From: Codonopsis lanceolata
Taxonomy: Eukaryota; Streptophyta; Magnoliopsida; Asterales; Campanulaceae
Length of the DNA: 64,000 nt
Assembly: GCA_013146195.2 (NCBI GenBank)
Contig: CM028377.1
Location: forward strand, 173,733,231 to 173,797,230
Direction: 5' to 3'
Both the position numbers and the translations under genes were made by a program. Positions 33,009-44,735 of this stretch are shown here, piece by piece (position 1 is the stretch's first letter; every line of letters starts with the position of its first letter). A model generated the notes under the pieces. It saw only the letters and a program-made list of their open reading frames with translations. It was not told the DNA's origin and did no database searches.

Positions 33009-34364
33009 ATTGTTGTTGTGTGTTGTGTGTTGTGTGAATTTGGGCAGCGTGACGGCTTATATATGGTGTTTTTGGCTCACTCACTCGGGCAGAATGATGG
33101 CTTAGTTTTTGTGGTTTTGGCTTATTTGGTTGGGCGGAATAACGACTTATATGGGTTGATTTTCAGCCTATTACTCGGGCAGAGTAACGGCTTACTTTAT
33201 GGTTTTTGGGTCGGGGAAATAGGGTGGATACCTAGCTGGGGGGCTAAGGCTCACTCCTACCGGTTGGATTTGTGTTTGGCGGAGGTTTGGCAGGGTTTCG
33301 AGGCTTTGGAGGTGATCTCTCACTATCTCACATCGCTCTCTAATTCTCCAGCGTAACGTTAACGCGGAGAAGCTTTACGCGAAGAAGGAGTGTTGAATGA
33401 AGAGCCGGGCACCTCTATTTATAGGTGAGGACTGGGACATCGGTGGAATTTTGAAATTTTATCAACCGCATCAATCGGGTGTATGCCGCGCAGTGTTTGT
33501 TGCATTTTACGGCAAATGAATGGATGAACAGTGTCTGAAGAATGGAATTGGGCGCTACACCATAGAGGTTTGGGCGCCATGCCCAAACCTTTTGGGAGCC
33601 ATGCCTAAACCTTCTCCTGTGCTTCAATTAGTTGTACATTGCGCTGGCTGAATTGCATTTTGCGGCAGATCGTTGCATGAACAGTGGCTGGAATGAAGTT
33701 TGGGCTCCAACCTATAGAGGTTTGGGAGCCATGCCCAAACCCTTATATAGCCATGCCCAAACTTCAAACTTGGCTCATTTTTAACACTTTAGTCCCTGCA
33801 ACTTGTCCTTTTGTGCATCATGTTTTGTCCTTTTGCATTTTTGACCCTGTAACTTGACATTTGTTAATGTTTTAACAGGTCTTGATATTTTATGTCATGT
33901 CACATACCAGTGGTACGAAATTGGGGTGTCTACAGTATCATTTAAATGTTTGGGCTGTAACTATGGATTGGTCTATGACCCAAAATTTGTTATTGGGATC
34001 TATCATTCTACTTGTGATTTTTTTTTTCCTCTTAATCTTCCTTACTTATGTTTCCATCTTTATGCCCTCGTATGATGTTGTTTGGAATACTGTTTTGTTT
34101 CCCTGCCACCAAAAACCATGATGAAATACCTTTAGAAATTGTATTTGTTACCATGCAACTCTGGTTTTGTTGGTACCTAGTACCTACTTTGTGGTAGAGG
34201 TCGAGTTTCACATCTTCCTAGAGGCTAACTAAAGTTTAGTTGTTGATTATAATAGTAATAATTAACACTTTTGTGTTATTTGTTAGGAGCTATTTATAAC
34301 TTGTGGTTTTTATGGTAATTCTACTTCTATGGAGAAGAGTTGTAACCCAAGATGTTAAGAGATG

Positions 34365-35085
34365 AGTATACAGGACTGACAAAGTGATAACACAAGATGA
34401 TGTTTTCCTGAAAACCCATAAGAAAAAGCAAGGAACAGGCGAGTTTATGGATGCTAAGTGAAAAACAATTCTTTGTGAGTTTATTTCTAAAACTTGATCT
34501 TTTTTACGAGTTTACTTTGAGCATTTAATTTTTATATTGGGTTTCTATTGAAAGATGTATCCTTGATCTCAATGTTCATAATATTATTTAAAACTCGAGT
34601 TGAAAAGTTAGTTATAATATTACTTTTTAACATTTTAGGAGGATTATGTTGTTCGAAAGAAAGGTATAGATTTTGATGCCACAACTTGGGTTGATGCATC
34701 TGGTGGTGTTGAAAAGAATCGTCTGTATGACTTTGGTTTGTTGGTTCTTGTATCAAAGATCTTGAGTGGCAGTAGCAGCGCAAGGTATTCCTCACATAAA
34801 AATGTGAACGAAGATTTCACACAAACCCAACAATTTCAAGATAAGCTTTGTACGTGAAAGATAGAACAAGTGACAGAAGATATTCAAAAACAAATAAAAG
34901 TTGACAATGCTGCCAAAATGGAGCAAATCAAAGTTGATTTCAAGAGGAAATTCAGTCACTTAGAGCCCAAACACCACCACCAACGTCTATCTAGTTTGAC
35001 AGTTAGACAATGTCTTTTGTTAGTCACTTGGAGGCTTTCAACATTCTCCACACTATCATGTAATCCGACACTTCGACAATGACAT
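34365..35085 (+). pseudogene. Ptta/En/Spm plant transposase (TNPA-like) remnant
   Basis: Two exon-like pieces are readable. The first (about 34372-34460) gives TDKVITQDDVFLKTHKKKQG and then TGEFMDAK. The second (about 34640-34800) gives YVVRKKGIDFDATTWVDASG followed by GVEKNRLYDFG. The order of a THKKK-type block and a W-[VL]-[DE]-A-x-GG block followed by R-x-Y-x-FG is that of the plant transposase family found in CACTA elements. A stop follows at about 34858. The frame at 34870-35082, rich in lysine and glutamine, looks like the coiled-coil tail. Orientation agrees with the CACTA ends. Upstream exons were not recognised. Confidence 0.75.
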
Positions 35086-35234
35086 TTGAATGAAATATTT
35101 GAAGTTGAGTTGTTTAATTGTTTGATTTCAGATTAATTTTTTTTTTTGTAAAATGTGAAATGTGAAATGTTCAATCAGGTACGATACCAAAAAAAATCCA
35201 TTATTTGTAAAAACAAATATTAATTTTAGGATAT

Positions 35235-35630
35235 AAATTTTGCAACGGTATCTTTTGTTGCAATAATTTTTTTTTAATTTTAATTACGAACTAGTAACAG
35301 AAATACATAAACGTTGTAATGAAAAAATATGTTGCAAGAACGCAACGAAAAAAGTCTGTTGCAAGAATACAACCGAAAAAATTAGTTGTTATTTGCAACG
35401 GACGTCAACTGCCCTTGGAAGCACATTTGCAACCGAAAAATTTGAAATTGCAACACTCGGTTTTCGTTGCAATAACATGCAACGGAATACATACGGTTGC
35501 ACAAAATTTGCAACGAGCGTTTTCCAAACCGAATTTGCAACAAACTTTTTCCGTTTCAATCGTCTAATTGTAACGGATTTTCATTTTTTGCAACAGAATT
35601 TTCCGTTTCAATTGCTCTGTTTTCTTGTAG
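35235..35630. repeat. CACTA subterminal repeats, right end
   Basis: TTGCAAC / GTTGCAA words occur roughly every 20-30 bp in both orientations, for example at 35331, 35350, 35394, 35428, 35451, 35474, 35501, 35511 and 35537, often extended to TTGCAACGGA or GCAACCGAAAAA. Overlapping frames across 35319-35656 are products of this array. Confidence 0.88.
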
Positions 35631-35632
35631 TG

Positions 35633-35970
35633 CAACAACAAAAGCTAAATACATAGTTTCTGGTAGTTGCTGCTCACAAATTTTATGGATGAAGCAACAA
35701 CTTTTGGACTATGAGATGCCCATGAAAACTTGTCCTATATTATGTGATAATACTTCTACCATATCTGTATCTCAAAATCATGTCATGCATTCTAAAACTA
35801 AACATATAGATATAAGATATCACTTTCTTAAAGATCATGTTGAAAAATGTAATGTACAGCTAGAATACGTTCCCACTGAATTTCAATTGGCTGACATATT
35901 TACAAAAGCCTTAAAATCTGATAGATTTGAATTTTTGATAGGAGAATTAGGCATGCTTATTCCTTCCTAA
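35633..35970 (+). pseudogene. pol: C-terminal RNase H part of the SIRE pol
   Basis: Directly after the CACTA right end, the frame reads KAKYIVSGSCCSQILWMKQQ, continues with LCDNTSTISVSQNHVMHSK and TKHIDIRYHFLKDHVEK, and ends at a natural stop at 35968-35970. This is the copia RNase H end (the usual A-E-Y-x-A, W-x-K-x-x-L and C-D-N blocks). It is the continuation of the sequence broken at 27397. Confidence 0.9.
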
Positions 35971-36474
35971 TCTATTGCTTGTTTAAACTAACATCTGCAG
36001 CTATTTTTAATCATCAGCCCAACCTATTAGATGATTTAAAAGCCTACAAGACTCAGTCTTTCCTCCAACTGATATGCTCTCCCAGCTAAGAGTCCTAAAC
36101 TACATAGTGCATAATTCAATTAATCTTCAACTACCACATCATCTGCTGAAGAAAATTATTAAGAAGGTAAGATCTTATAACTGCTGAATTCAAACACTGT
36201 AGGTAAGCTGTTGAACCCTTAACACTTGTTGAATGTATCTCAGCAAATAGTCTTAGTTCAAATATATAGTTAAATGTTTTATTCTCTCATATTTATTTGA
36301 GGCATTTGGGGTTCTTACTTATTTTGCATTAAAACTCAAATGTCCCTCTTTAAAACGTTATTCTTCTGAGAGTTGACATAAGTTTTAGCACAAACATATC
36401 CTCAACATTAAATAATTATTCTTAATGACAAATTTTCTATCACCATTTAATGATTAACAAAACCCAAACCATTC

Positions 36475-36832
36475 AACTCTCTCTCTCTCTCTCTCTCTAA
36501 ACAAATTGACACATTTCTTAAAGACTATTACTGTCAGCCTCCTCTGACCATCAGTTCATTAAATAATGATAACACATTTTTTACTTCAAAATATCCCCTC
36601 AACATCATCTTTGCTCCTTACCACAACCACACACCCCTTATCACGGTTTGGTACAAACATATGCAAATTCCTTTGTACTTATCATTGCATATCATATCTC
36701 AACCATTAAATATTCTTTAAACTATTATACCTAAACGAACTTAAATTCATCACCATCACTTTCCTATAAATACCCCCACAAAATTTATTTCAAACTTCAC
36801 TACTTTCAAAAGAGTTCATATTTCATTGCTTA

Positions 36833-36883
<51 letters not shown>
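36475..36883. repeat. (CT)n microsatellites and 3' ORF leader
   Basis: CT runs lie at 36478-36499 and 36834-36881 in the spacer between pol and the 3' ORF of the SIRE element. No coding sequence was recognised between 35971 and 36955. Confidence 0.85.
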
Positions 36884-36884
<1 letters not shown>

Positions 36885-36955
36885 GCTTTTTCAGTACATC
36901 TGCTACATTCTAATCCTTAAAACTTTAGTTCAAAGTTTCTAATCTCTCAAGTTTT

Positions 36956-38247
<1,292 letters not shown>

Positions 38248-39626
38248 GACAAGGGTGGATTTTTCCCTCCAAATATCACTTTTGAATTATTAACTTTTGA
38301 GTTACCATTTAATTATTTCTCTCTCTTATCTTCTCTTCTCTGGTTGTAATTCTCTTTCTCTCTTCCCTCTCCTCCATATTTTCTCTCTCATCACTACCAT
38401 CTCCTTTCTTTTAAATATGCTTAAACATTTTTTCTCTCTTTAAACATAAAAAATAGTAACTAAAACAAAATATAAAAGAAGTTAGTAAAATAAAAATAAT
38501 TTTATGGAACAAGCAACTATAAAAATCTCACTTTTGAATTATTAACTTTTGAGTTACCATTTCACTCTTTCTCTCTCTCTCTTATCTTCTCTTCTCTGGT
38601 TGTATTTCTCTTTCTCTCTTCCGCTCCTCCATATTTTCTCTCTCATCACCACCATCTCCTCTCTTTTAAATATGTTTAAATATTTTCTCTCTTTAAACAT
38701 AAAAAATAATAACTAAAACAAAAATAATAATTCGGGAGTCAAGAAAACAGAAATATAAGAAGTTAGTAAAATAAAAATAATTTATGGAACAAGCAACTAT
38801 AAAAAATAAAAGTTGCAGAATCACAAAACAAAAATAATTTAATGCGGAGGTTAGTAAAATATAATAATTTACGGAACAAAAGTTTAAAACAAATTCTTAA
38901 AAATATATATGTAAAAAAAATACGTTAGTAAAATAAAAATATTTGATGGAACAAAAATAATAGTTACAAAGTCAATAAAAACAAAAACAATTTAAACTAA
39001 GGTTACTAAAAGAATAAAAATAATTTACAGAACAAAATTTTAAAACAAATTCTTAAAAATAGCTATGTAAAACAAAAATATATTAGTTAAACAAAAATAT
39101 TTGATGGAACAAAAATAATACTTACGGAATCAATAAAACAAAAATAATTTAAACTGAGATTAGTAAAATTATAAAAATAATTTATGGGACAAAAATTTAA
39201 AACAAATTCTTAAAAATAGTTAGGTAAAAAAATAAGTTAATAAAATAAAAATATTTGATGGAACAAAAAGAATAATTACAGAGTCAATAAAGCAAAACAA
39301 TTTAAACTGAGATAGTAAAATAATAATAAAAAATTACGGAACAATTTTTTTCCGTAAAACTAATTCTTAAAAATAAAACAAAAATAATAGTTACGAAGTC
39401 AATAAAACAAAAAATATATAATTGAAGTTATTAAAATTAAAATAATTTACAAAACAAAAATATTTGTTAATGGTAAAAATAATTTCATTATTTTGATTTT
39501 AGCTTATTTTTTCTCATAAATTTATTTATTCATAAAATACAAATATAATTTAATAAAAGTAATCATTCAAAAGGAAGAACTTATTTGAGTTCACATTCTA
39601 TTTGAAGGGCGGAAAAAAAATTATGT

Positions 39627-40110
39627 TTGTTCCAAGACATTCATTATTCAGAGTTTTTGAATAGTATAAAATGTTCGGTGTTGTCAGGCCATGAATTGAT
39701 ATTTAAAATTAGTGATCCAGTAATGTTATTGAGAAACATTGACCATGCTGCAGGGTTGTGCAATGAAACAAGATTAATCATCATAAATCTTGGGAATCAC
39801 ATTGTTGAAACAAATTTTTTGAAAGGAAGCAATGTTGGAGAAAATATTTTTATCTCAAGATTGTCATTAACTTATCCGATGTAAGACTGTCTTTCAAGTT
39901 CCAGAGAAGACAATTTACATTGCGAGTATCATATGCAATGACAATTAACAAGTTTCAAAGTCAATAATTGTACGCAGGTCTCTTTTAGAAAGAAAAAAAA
40001 ACCAGTATTTAGCCATAGATAGTTATATGTTGTAGTTTCTAGAGTAACAAATTATTTTGTTTTGAAGATATTGATATGCGGTGAAGATTAAAAACCAACT
40101 AATAAGACAA
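39627..40110 (+). pseudogene. C-terminal RepHel (PIF1-like helicase) fragment
   Basis: RepHel is the rolling-circle replication initiator and helicase of Helitrons. The frame at 39627-39884 includes DPVMLLRNIDHAAGLCNETR followed by LIIINLGNHIVETNFLKGSN, matching the late helicase region with its GLCNGTR-type block. Further 3', after frame breaks, LYVVVSRV (about 40025-40048) matches the LYVALSRV motif near the end of PIF1-type helicases. Only the last 150 or so residues are represented. The N-terminal Rep domain and the earlier helicase motifs are missing. Confidence 0.85.
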
Positions 40111-40220
40111 CAAATGTTGTGTATAAAAATATTTTTTTAGAATCTATAATGATTAGTGATATGCTTATATGTAATTGTTAATAAACCGATCCTCCTTATT
40201 TTGTTTATATACGATTTTAT

Positions 40221-40255
40221 TGACGTGCGTTTAACGCACGGGTTAAAAAAACTAG
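40221..40255 (+). terminator. Helitron 3' terminal hairpin and CTAG end
   Basis: The stem CGTGCG / CGCACG with loop TTTAA sits 12 bases before CTAG at 40252-40255. The next base, T at 40256, is host sequence. Confidence 0.9.
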
Positions 40256-40377
40256 TTGTATTTAAAGCCCTACGGAAGGAGAAAGTGCAGAGAGCAAAAG
40301 TTGAGACATATCAAGCAAGAGCGGATACATATTTGCAGGAACTCAAAGAACTAAGGAGTCGAGTAAACATGAAATAA
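40256..40377 (+). pseudogene. End of the SIRE 3' ORF after the Helitron
   Basis: The frame reads VFKALRKEKVQRAKVETYQA and stops at 40375-40377. It is a highly charged, heptad-like stretch that suggests a coiled coil. The reading frame is the same as that broken at 38146. Confidence 0.75.
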
Positions 40378-40537
40378 GCTGATAGCATGAACAAATTTAA
40401 ATTGCCTACTTATAAAACTATGTTATGCTTCTACTAACATCTTATGCAGAGATAAAAGGCCTTCTACATGCTTATACTTTATCACTCTCTGATTATGATG
40501 AATGACTTTAAGTAAATAGAAGGAGATTATAGAAACT

Positions 40538-41028
40538 TGCATGCTTTAAGATTTATTTAAACCCATTAAGTTAAAACAACTAGTTAACATTTGATTAAAA
40601 TCCTTACAACTGTTTTACTTCGACTTTGTAGCAAGTCTAAATCCATCTACTGAAACCTTCAACAGATAGATGTTCATTATTGTTTATACAAGACATACCC
40701 TTTTGAGATACCCTTTTGAACTTAGTTAAGCAGTCTTCTTTAAATAAATATCTTATCTGCTTAAGCTTAAGTCATCAGCAACTAGCACAACTAGCAGCTC
40801 AACGCCTACTCAAACATTTTAAAATTCTCTATCTGCTGAACACTATACACTGTTGAAACGATTGACACTCACACTCTTATATTAAACTATTATTTGGTCA
40901 TCTACTTTCAAACAAAAGAACTGTTCATCCGTCTTATCAATAAAAGACTTTCGTGTATGTCTTAAATGTTCTTCATATATTATATCCTAGCCAACTACCA
41001 TATTTATTATTTAATATTAGGAAACACT
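40538..41028 (+). mobile_element. 3' LTR of the SIRE element, left part
   Basis: It starts TGCATGCTTTAAG after the purine-rich AGAAGGAGATTATAGAAAC and follows the 5' LTR base by base to GAAACACT at 41028, equivalent to 21486 in the 5' LTR. It stops there. The equivalent of 21487 onward is found at 51324-52134. Confidence 0.9.
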
Positions 41029-41159
41029 AATTTAAACGCAACTTGTTTCTTATAAGCGCGTTTGGGATATTGATTCAATAGGCTATTTTCAAAAATTGAG
41101 TAGTTGTAAAAATTGATTATTTTACCCTTTTATAAACAATATGGTATACATTCCGATCT

Positions 41160-43783
41160 TGGCTATGCCCCTTTATCATCCATGAAGCATACCAAGACAA
41201 TAGAATGCATTTTCAATCCCAAAACTAATCTATGTTGTGAGACTTGGCATATGGCTAGACAGACTAGACACCTTTTCCCTTAAGTCAATCCCACAGCTCC
41301 TCCATGTTTGATCTTCTCCATTGTGATCTGTGAGGACCTTATAGGCAGACAACTTATGATGGATGTAACTCCTTCATCACCATTGTGGATGACTTCTCAA
41401 GGTTGATCGAACATTCTTACTTAAATCAAAGGCTCATGTATGGCAAGTTTTAAAAACCTTCTTAGCCATGATCAAAACTCAGTTCAACATATCTGTCAAA
41501 AATTTGAGAACAAACAATGGAACTAAATTCTTCAGCACCACTCTTAGTCCTCTTCTTCATTCTCTTGGCATCCAGCATCATAGCTCTTGCATTGACACCC
41601 CTCAACAGAATGGAACAACAAAAAGGAAACACGTGCATTTTCTGGAACTGGCTCGAGCTCTCAGGTTTCAATCTGGTCTCCCTATCAAATTTTGGGGTGA
41701 CTGCCTGTTCACAGCTACTTACATCATCAATAGACTCCTCAACTGTGTTCTCAAATTTAGAAATCCTTTTGAAACTTTGTTTGGCACTCTACCTAAATAC
41801 AATCACTTGAGAACTCTGGGATGTCTCTGTTATGTCTCAATTGCCTCTCATAATAGAGACAAGTTCTTACCAAAAGCCCAAAGATGTGTTCCTTGGCTAT
41901 CCTCACAACAAGAAAGCTTACAAAGTTCACAATCTTCTTACTCACCAAATAGCCTGTAGCAGGGATGTGATTTTCTATGAGTCTGTTTTTTTTAATTAGA
42001 GTCAACTCCAACCAATCCCCTCCCTTTATTCCCAGATCTTATCACTAAACCTGTTTGTGAAGATCACCTCTTCCCAACATCTAGTTTTTCTCATGAGACA
42101 CCTCTTCCTATAAATCTTGATACTTCTCCCTTGCCTGATTCTCTTCCCTCGCTTATTTCACCAAGACCTTAAAGACAGAAAGCCATTCCTTCCAAAGTCA
42201 AAGACTTCATAGTTTTACCCTCCACTCTCCATCAAATTGCCTCCTGCTTTACTCCTTATCCTATGTCCAACTATTGTTCTCTTGCTAACATATCTTCATC
42301 CTATCCCACATATGTCTATAACATCTCTGTACTTCTACACTAAAGCACTATCATCAGGCAGTAAAAGACCCCATTTGGTTTCAGGCTATGGCTTCTGAAC
42401 TCCAAGCCCTGGAGATAAACAAAACCTGGTCTATTCAATACTTACCTCCTCATAAACATGTTATGGTATGCAAATGGATTTTTAAAATCAAGCACAATAC
42501 TGATGGAACTATTGATAAATACAGAGTAAGACTTGTTGCAAAGGGATTCACTCAGACTAAAAGGGGTGATTACTTTGAGACTTTTGCTCTAGTGGCAAAG
42601 ATGACATCTGTTCGAGTTCTTCTCTTTATTGCTTCTGCAAAACAATGGCCCCCTACTACAAATGGATGTCTCCAATGCTTTCCTACATAGAGAATTACAA
42701 GAAGAAGCCTATATGCAGTTTACCTCCTGGTTTTTCTCATACCTTGCCTCAATCCAACACTCATGTTGTTTATAAGCTTCACAAATCCGTATTTCGCTTG
42801 AAGCAGGCACCTAGACAATGGTTTGCCAAATTCTCTACAACCCTTCTTCATTTTGTATTCAGACAGTCTCCCAATGATCACTCACTCTTTACACTAAACA
42901 CTGAAAATGGCTTTATAGTCATACTAGTATATGTAGATGATCTGCTTCTCACAGGTTCCAGTACAAGTCTCCTATCAAAAGTTAAAAGTTATCATCAGTC
43001 TCAATTTCCTATCAAAGATCTTGGTCCTCTTCAATACTTCATTGGCCTAGAGGTTGCTAGAGACAACACTGGTATATGTCTAAACCAAAGGAAATATACA
43101 ATGGAAATCATCTCTGACACTAAACTTCTGAATGTCAAGCCAGCTGGAACCCCCATTGAAGTTAATCACACACTTGCAGCCAGTACTAGCCCTTTGTTTC
43201 CTGATGATATACCCTACAGAAGACTTGTTGGCAGACTTATTTACCTCATAATCTCAAGACCAGACATTGCCTATGGAGTCCAAGTTCTCAGTCAGTTCAT
43301 GGCTAAACCTACCACAGATCACTGGCAGGCTGCCTTGAGACTTGTTAAATACCTTAAAGGAAGTCCTGGTCAAGGATTACACTTCAGCACCACCAGTTCT
43401 CTTTCCCTCAAAGCCTATTATGACTCAAACTGGGCCTCCTGTCCAATCACAAGAAGATACATCTCACGATTCTCCATCTTCTTAGGTGATTCCTTAATTT
43501 CATGGAAAGAAACAATCTACTGTCAGTAGATCCTCTACAGATGCTGAATACATGAGTATGGCTAGCTCATGCTGTGAATTAAAATGGTTGTTTGATCTAC
43601 TTCTTGATTTTCATATTCAACCTCAACTACCTATACCCCTTTACTGTGACAACAAATTAACCCAACATACAACTTCTAATCCAGTGTTCCATGAAAGGAC
43701 TAAACACATTGACATTGATTGTCATGTGGTTAGGGGAATGCTGCATCAAGAGCTCATTGTTACTCCTCACATTTCATCCTAAG
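41160..43783 (+). pseudogene. pol: Second Ty1/copia pol, decayed, 5' truncated
   Basis: The domain order is GAG-pre-integrase and integrase start (41210-41460; FDLLHCDLWGP and FITIVDDFSRL), integrase core (41468-41959; DTPQQNGTTKRKHVHFLELA and FWGDCLFTATYIINRL), reverse transcriptase (42388-43100; VCKWIFKIKHNTDGTIDKYR, LKQAPRQWFAKF, YVDD at 42929-42940) and RNase H (43200-43783; ELKWLFDLLLD, YCDNK, TKHIDIDCH). Breaks include a frame change near 41459, loss of frame after 41900, a missing stretch before 42388, another shift near 42650 and a stop at 43527. It is less decayed than the SIRE pol and is not the same lineage, since the reverse transcriptases differ clearly. Gag and the 5' LTR are absent. 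Confidence 0.9.
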
Positions 43784-43883
43784 AACTTCTATTTACCAAA
43801 ACCTTGCCTTCTCCTTAATTTTTTCATCTACTATCCAAGTTGAAAGCTCAATATCTATTTTCCCCTCTCAACTTGAGGGGAGA

Positions 43884-44225
43884 TGATGAGTATCAAGATT
43901 TAAGACAGCCTAGTCCAAGAAACGTTCAGCAAGGATCAGTCTCATCAGCTCAAGGTTGAAGCAAGGTTTATCATGAGCAAACTACGGCTAGAATTATTAA
44001 GGGGCCTAGTTGTAGTAATCAGAAACTAGGAGGTTAAACTAAGGAAGTATATTGGCAGTTAGTTATTTTTCCTTTGTCTTCTAGAATTAGTATTCCTTTG
44101 TTTTCCAGGATTAATGCTATGCAGTATAAATATTCTTCTCATGTAATCTTTTTTATTAAAGTCAATCAATTCAATCATATATTCTGTTCAACCTATCTTC
44201 TCTTCATATCAATTACAGTTTAACA
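43884..44225 (+). mobile_element. 3' LTR of the second copia element, about 342 bp
   Basis: A purine tract (ACTTGAGGGGAGA, 43871-43883) precedes TGATGAGTATCAAG. The block ends ACAGTTTAACA at 44225 and holds a TATA-like AGTATAAATATTC at 44121-44133. With the 5' LTR missing, the end is set by the TG...CA rule only. Confidence 0.65.
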
Positions 44226-44735
44226 GTTTGGCCCGTACCAGAAATTACTATACAGTTGAGTATAAAGTCAAGATGAGCTATGCCATGCTTGAACATGAAT
44301 TTGTTTCTTAGTTTGGATGATTCAATTCAGCTTTGTCATCTTCTAACCAAGCCCGAATTAATCTTCCACTACATTTTAGGTTGCAAACGAACGAGCTATT
44401 GATGAACAAGTTTGGACTCAATTTATTGCGGCTTAACTTGAACTTGATTTTTTTAGAAATAAATCGATTCTGAGGAAATATTCTAGAATTCTTTACAAAA
44501 ACGAACAAATTGAAAACTAAAATATTACTGCCTTCCTCCCCTAAAATTCAATCCCAATCGAAGACTGAAGACTAAACCCTAAATCGACAGTTCCCTTCGC
44601 CGTCGGCTACTCGCCAGTTGCCAGTTCGTCACTCACCGACTCACCTCTCTCTCCCTCTTTCGCGTCTCTCCCTCTTTCAGTCTTTCGCGTCTCTCTCAGC
44701 CCTCAGAATCTCAGATCCGTCATCTTCCAATTACC
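44226..44735 (+). promoter_or_regulatory. Upstream region and 5' UTR of the CWF19-like gene
   Basis: The right part (about 44560-44735) looks like a plant 5' UTR: ACTAAACCCTAAATCGAC, then a C/T-rich leader with TCTCTCTCCCTC and TTTCGCGTCTCTC. Left of it is AT-rich sequence with GAACGAGCT/GAACAAGTTTGGA words common in dispersed repeats. No TATA box was fixed. Confidence 0.45.

Larger units (their letters stand above)
31787..33934 (-). mobile_element. Ogre-like element piece, reversed, nested in the CACTA: 5' LTR plus start of internal region
   Basis: On the minus strand the LTR starts TGTAGACACCCCAATTTCGT at 33934 and runs to about 32347. There GATGGCGACTCTAAAAAC follows, the TGGCGACTC-type arginine-tRNA primer-binding site typical of Ogre. 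The internal region then continues to about 31787 and stops. The LTR contains a TTG repeat near 32971-33018 and a GGCAGCGTGACGGCTTATAT block repeated several times at 32640-33200. On the left GTATA precedes TGTGGG at 31787, and GTATC follows 33934, so a 4-of-5 match may mark target sites, but no second LTR is present. Gag and pol are missing. Confidence 0.75.
27398..35632 (+). mobile_element. CACTA (En/Spm) element, 8.2 kb, inserted in the RNase H region of the SIRE element
   Basis: The left end reads CACTACAAAAAAA and the right end TTTTCTTGTAGTG, the standard CACTA termini. Flanking triplets are AAA and CAA, an imperfect 3-bp duplication. RNase H sequence of the host copia stops at 27397 and resumes at 35633. 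Inside are subterminal repeats at both ends, a 5'-UTR-like pyrimidine-rich leader near 27660-27850, a remnant of a Ptta/En/Spm plant transposase (34365-35085), and a nested Ogre-like piece (about 31787-33934). No intact transposase frame was found, so the element is non-autonomous now. The long sequence 27850-31480 shows no credible coding exon. Confidence 0.92.
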
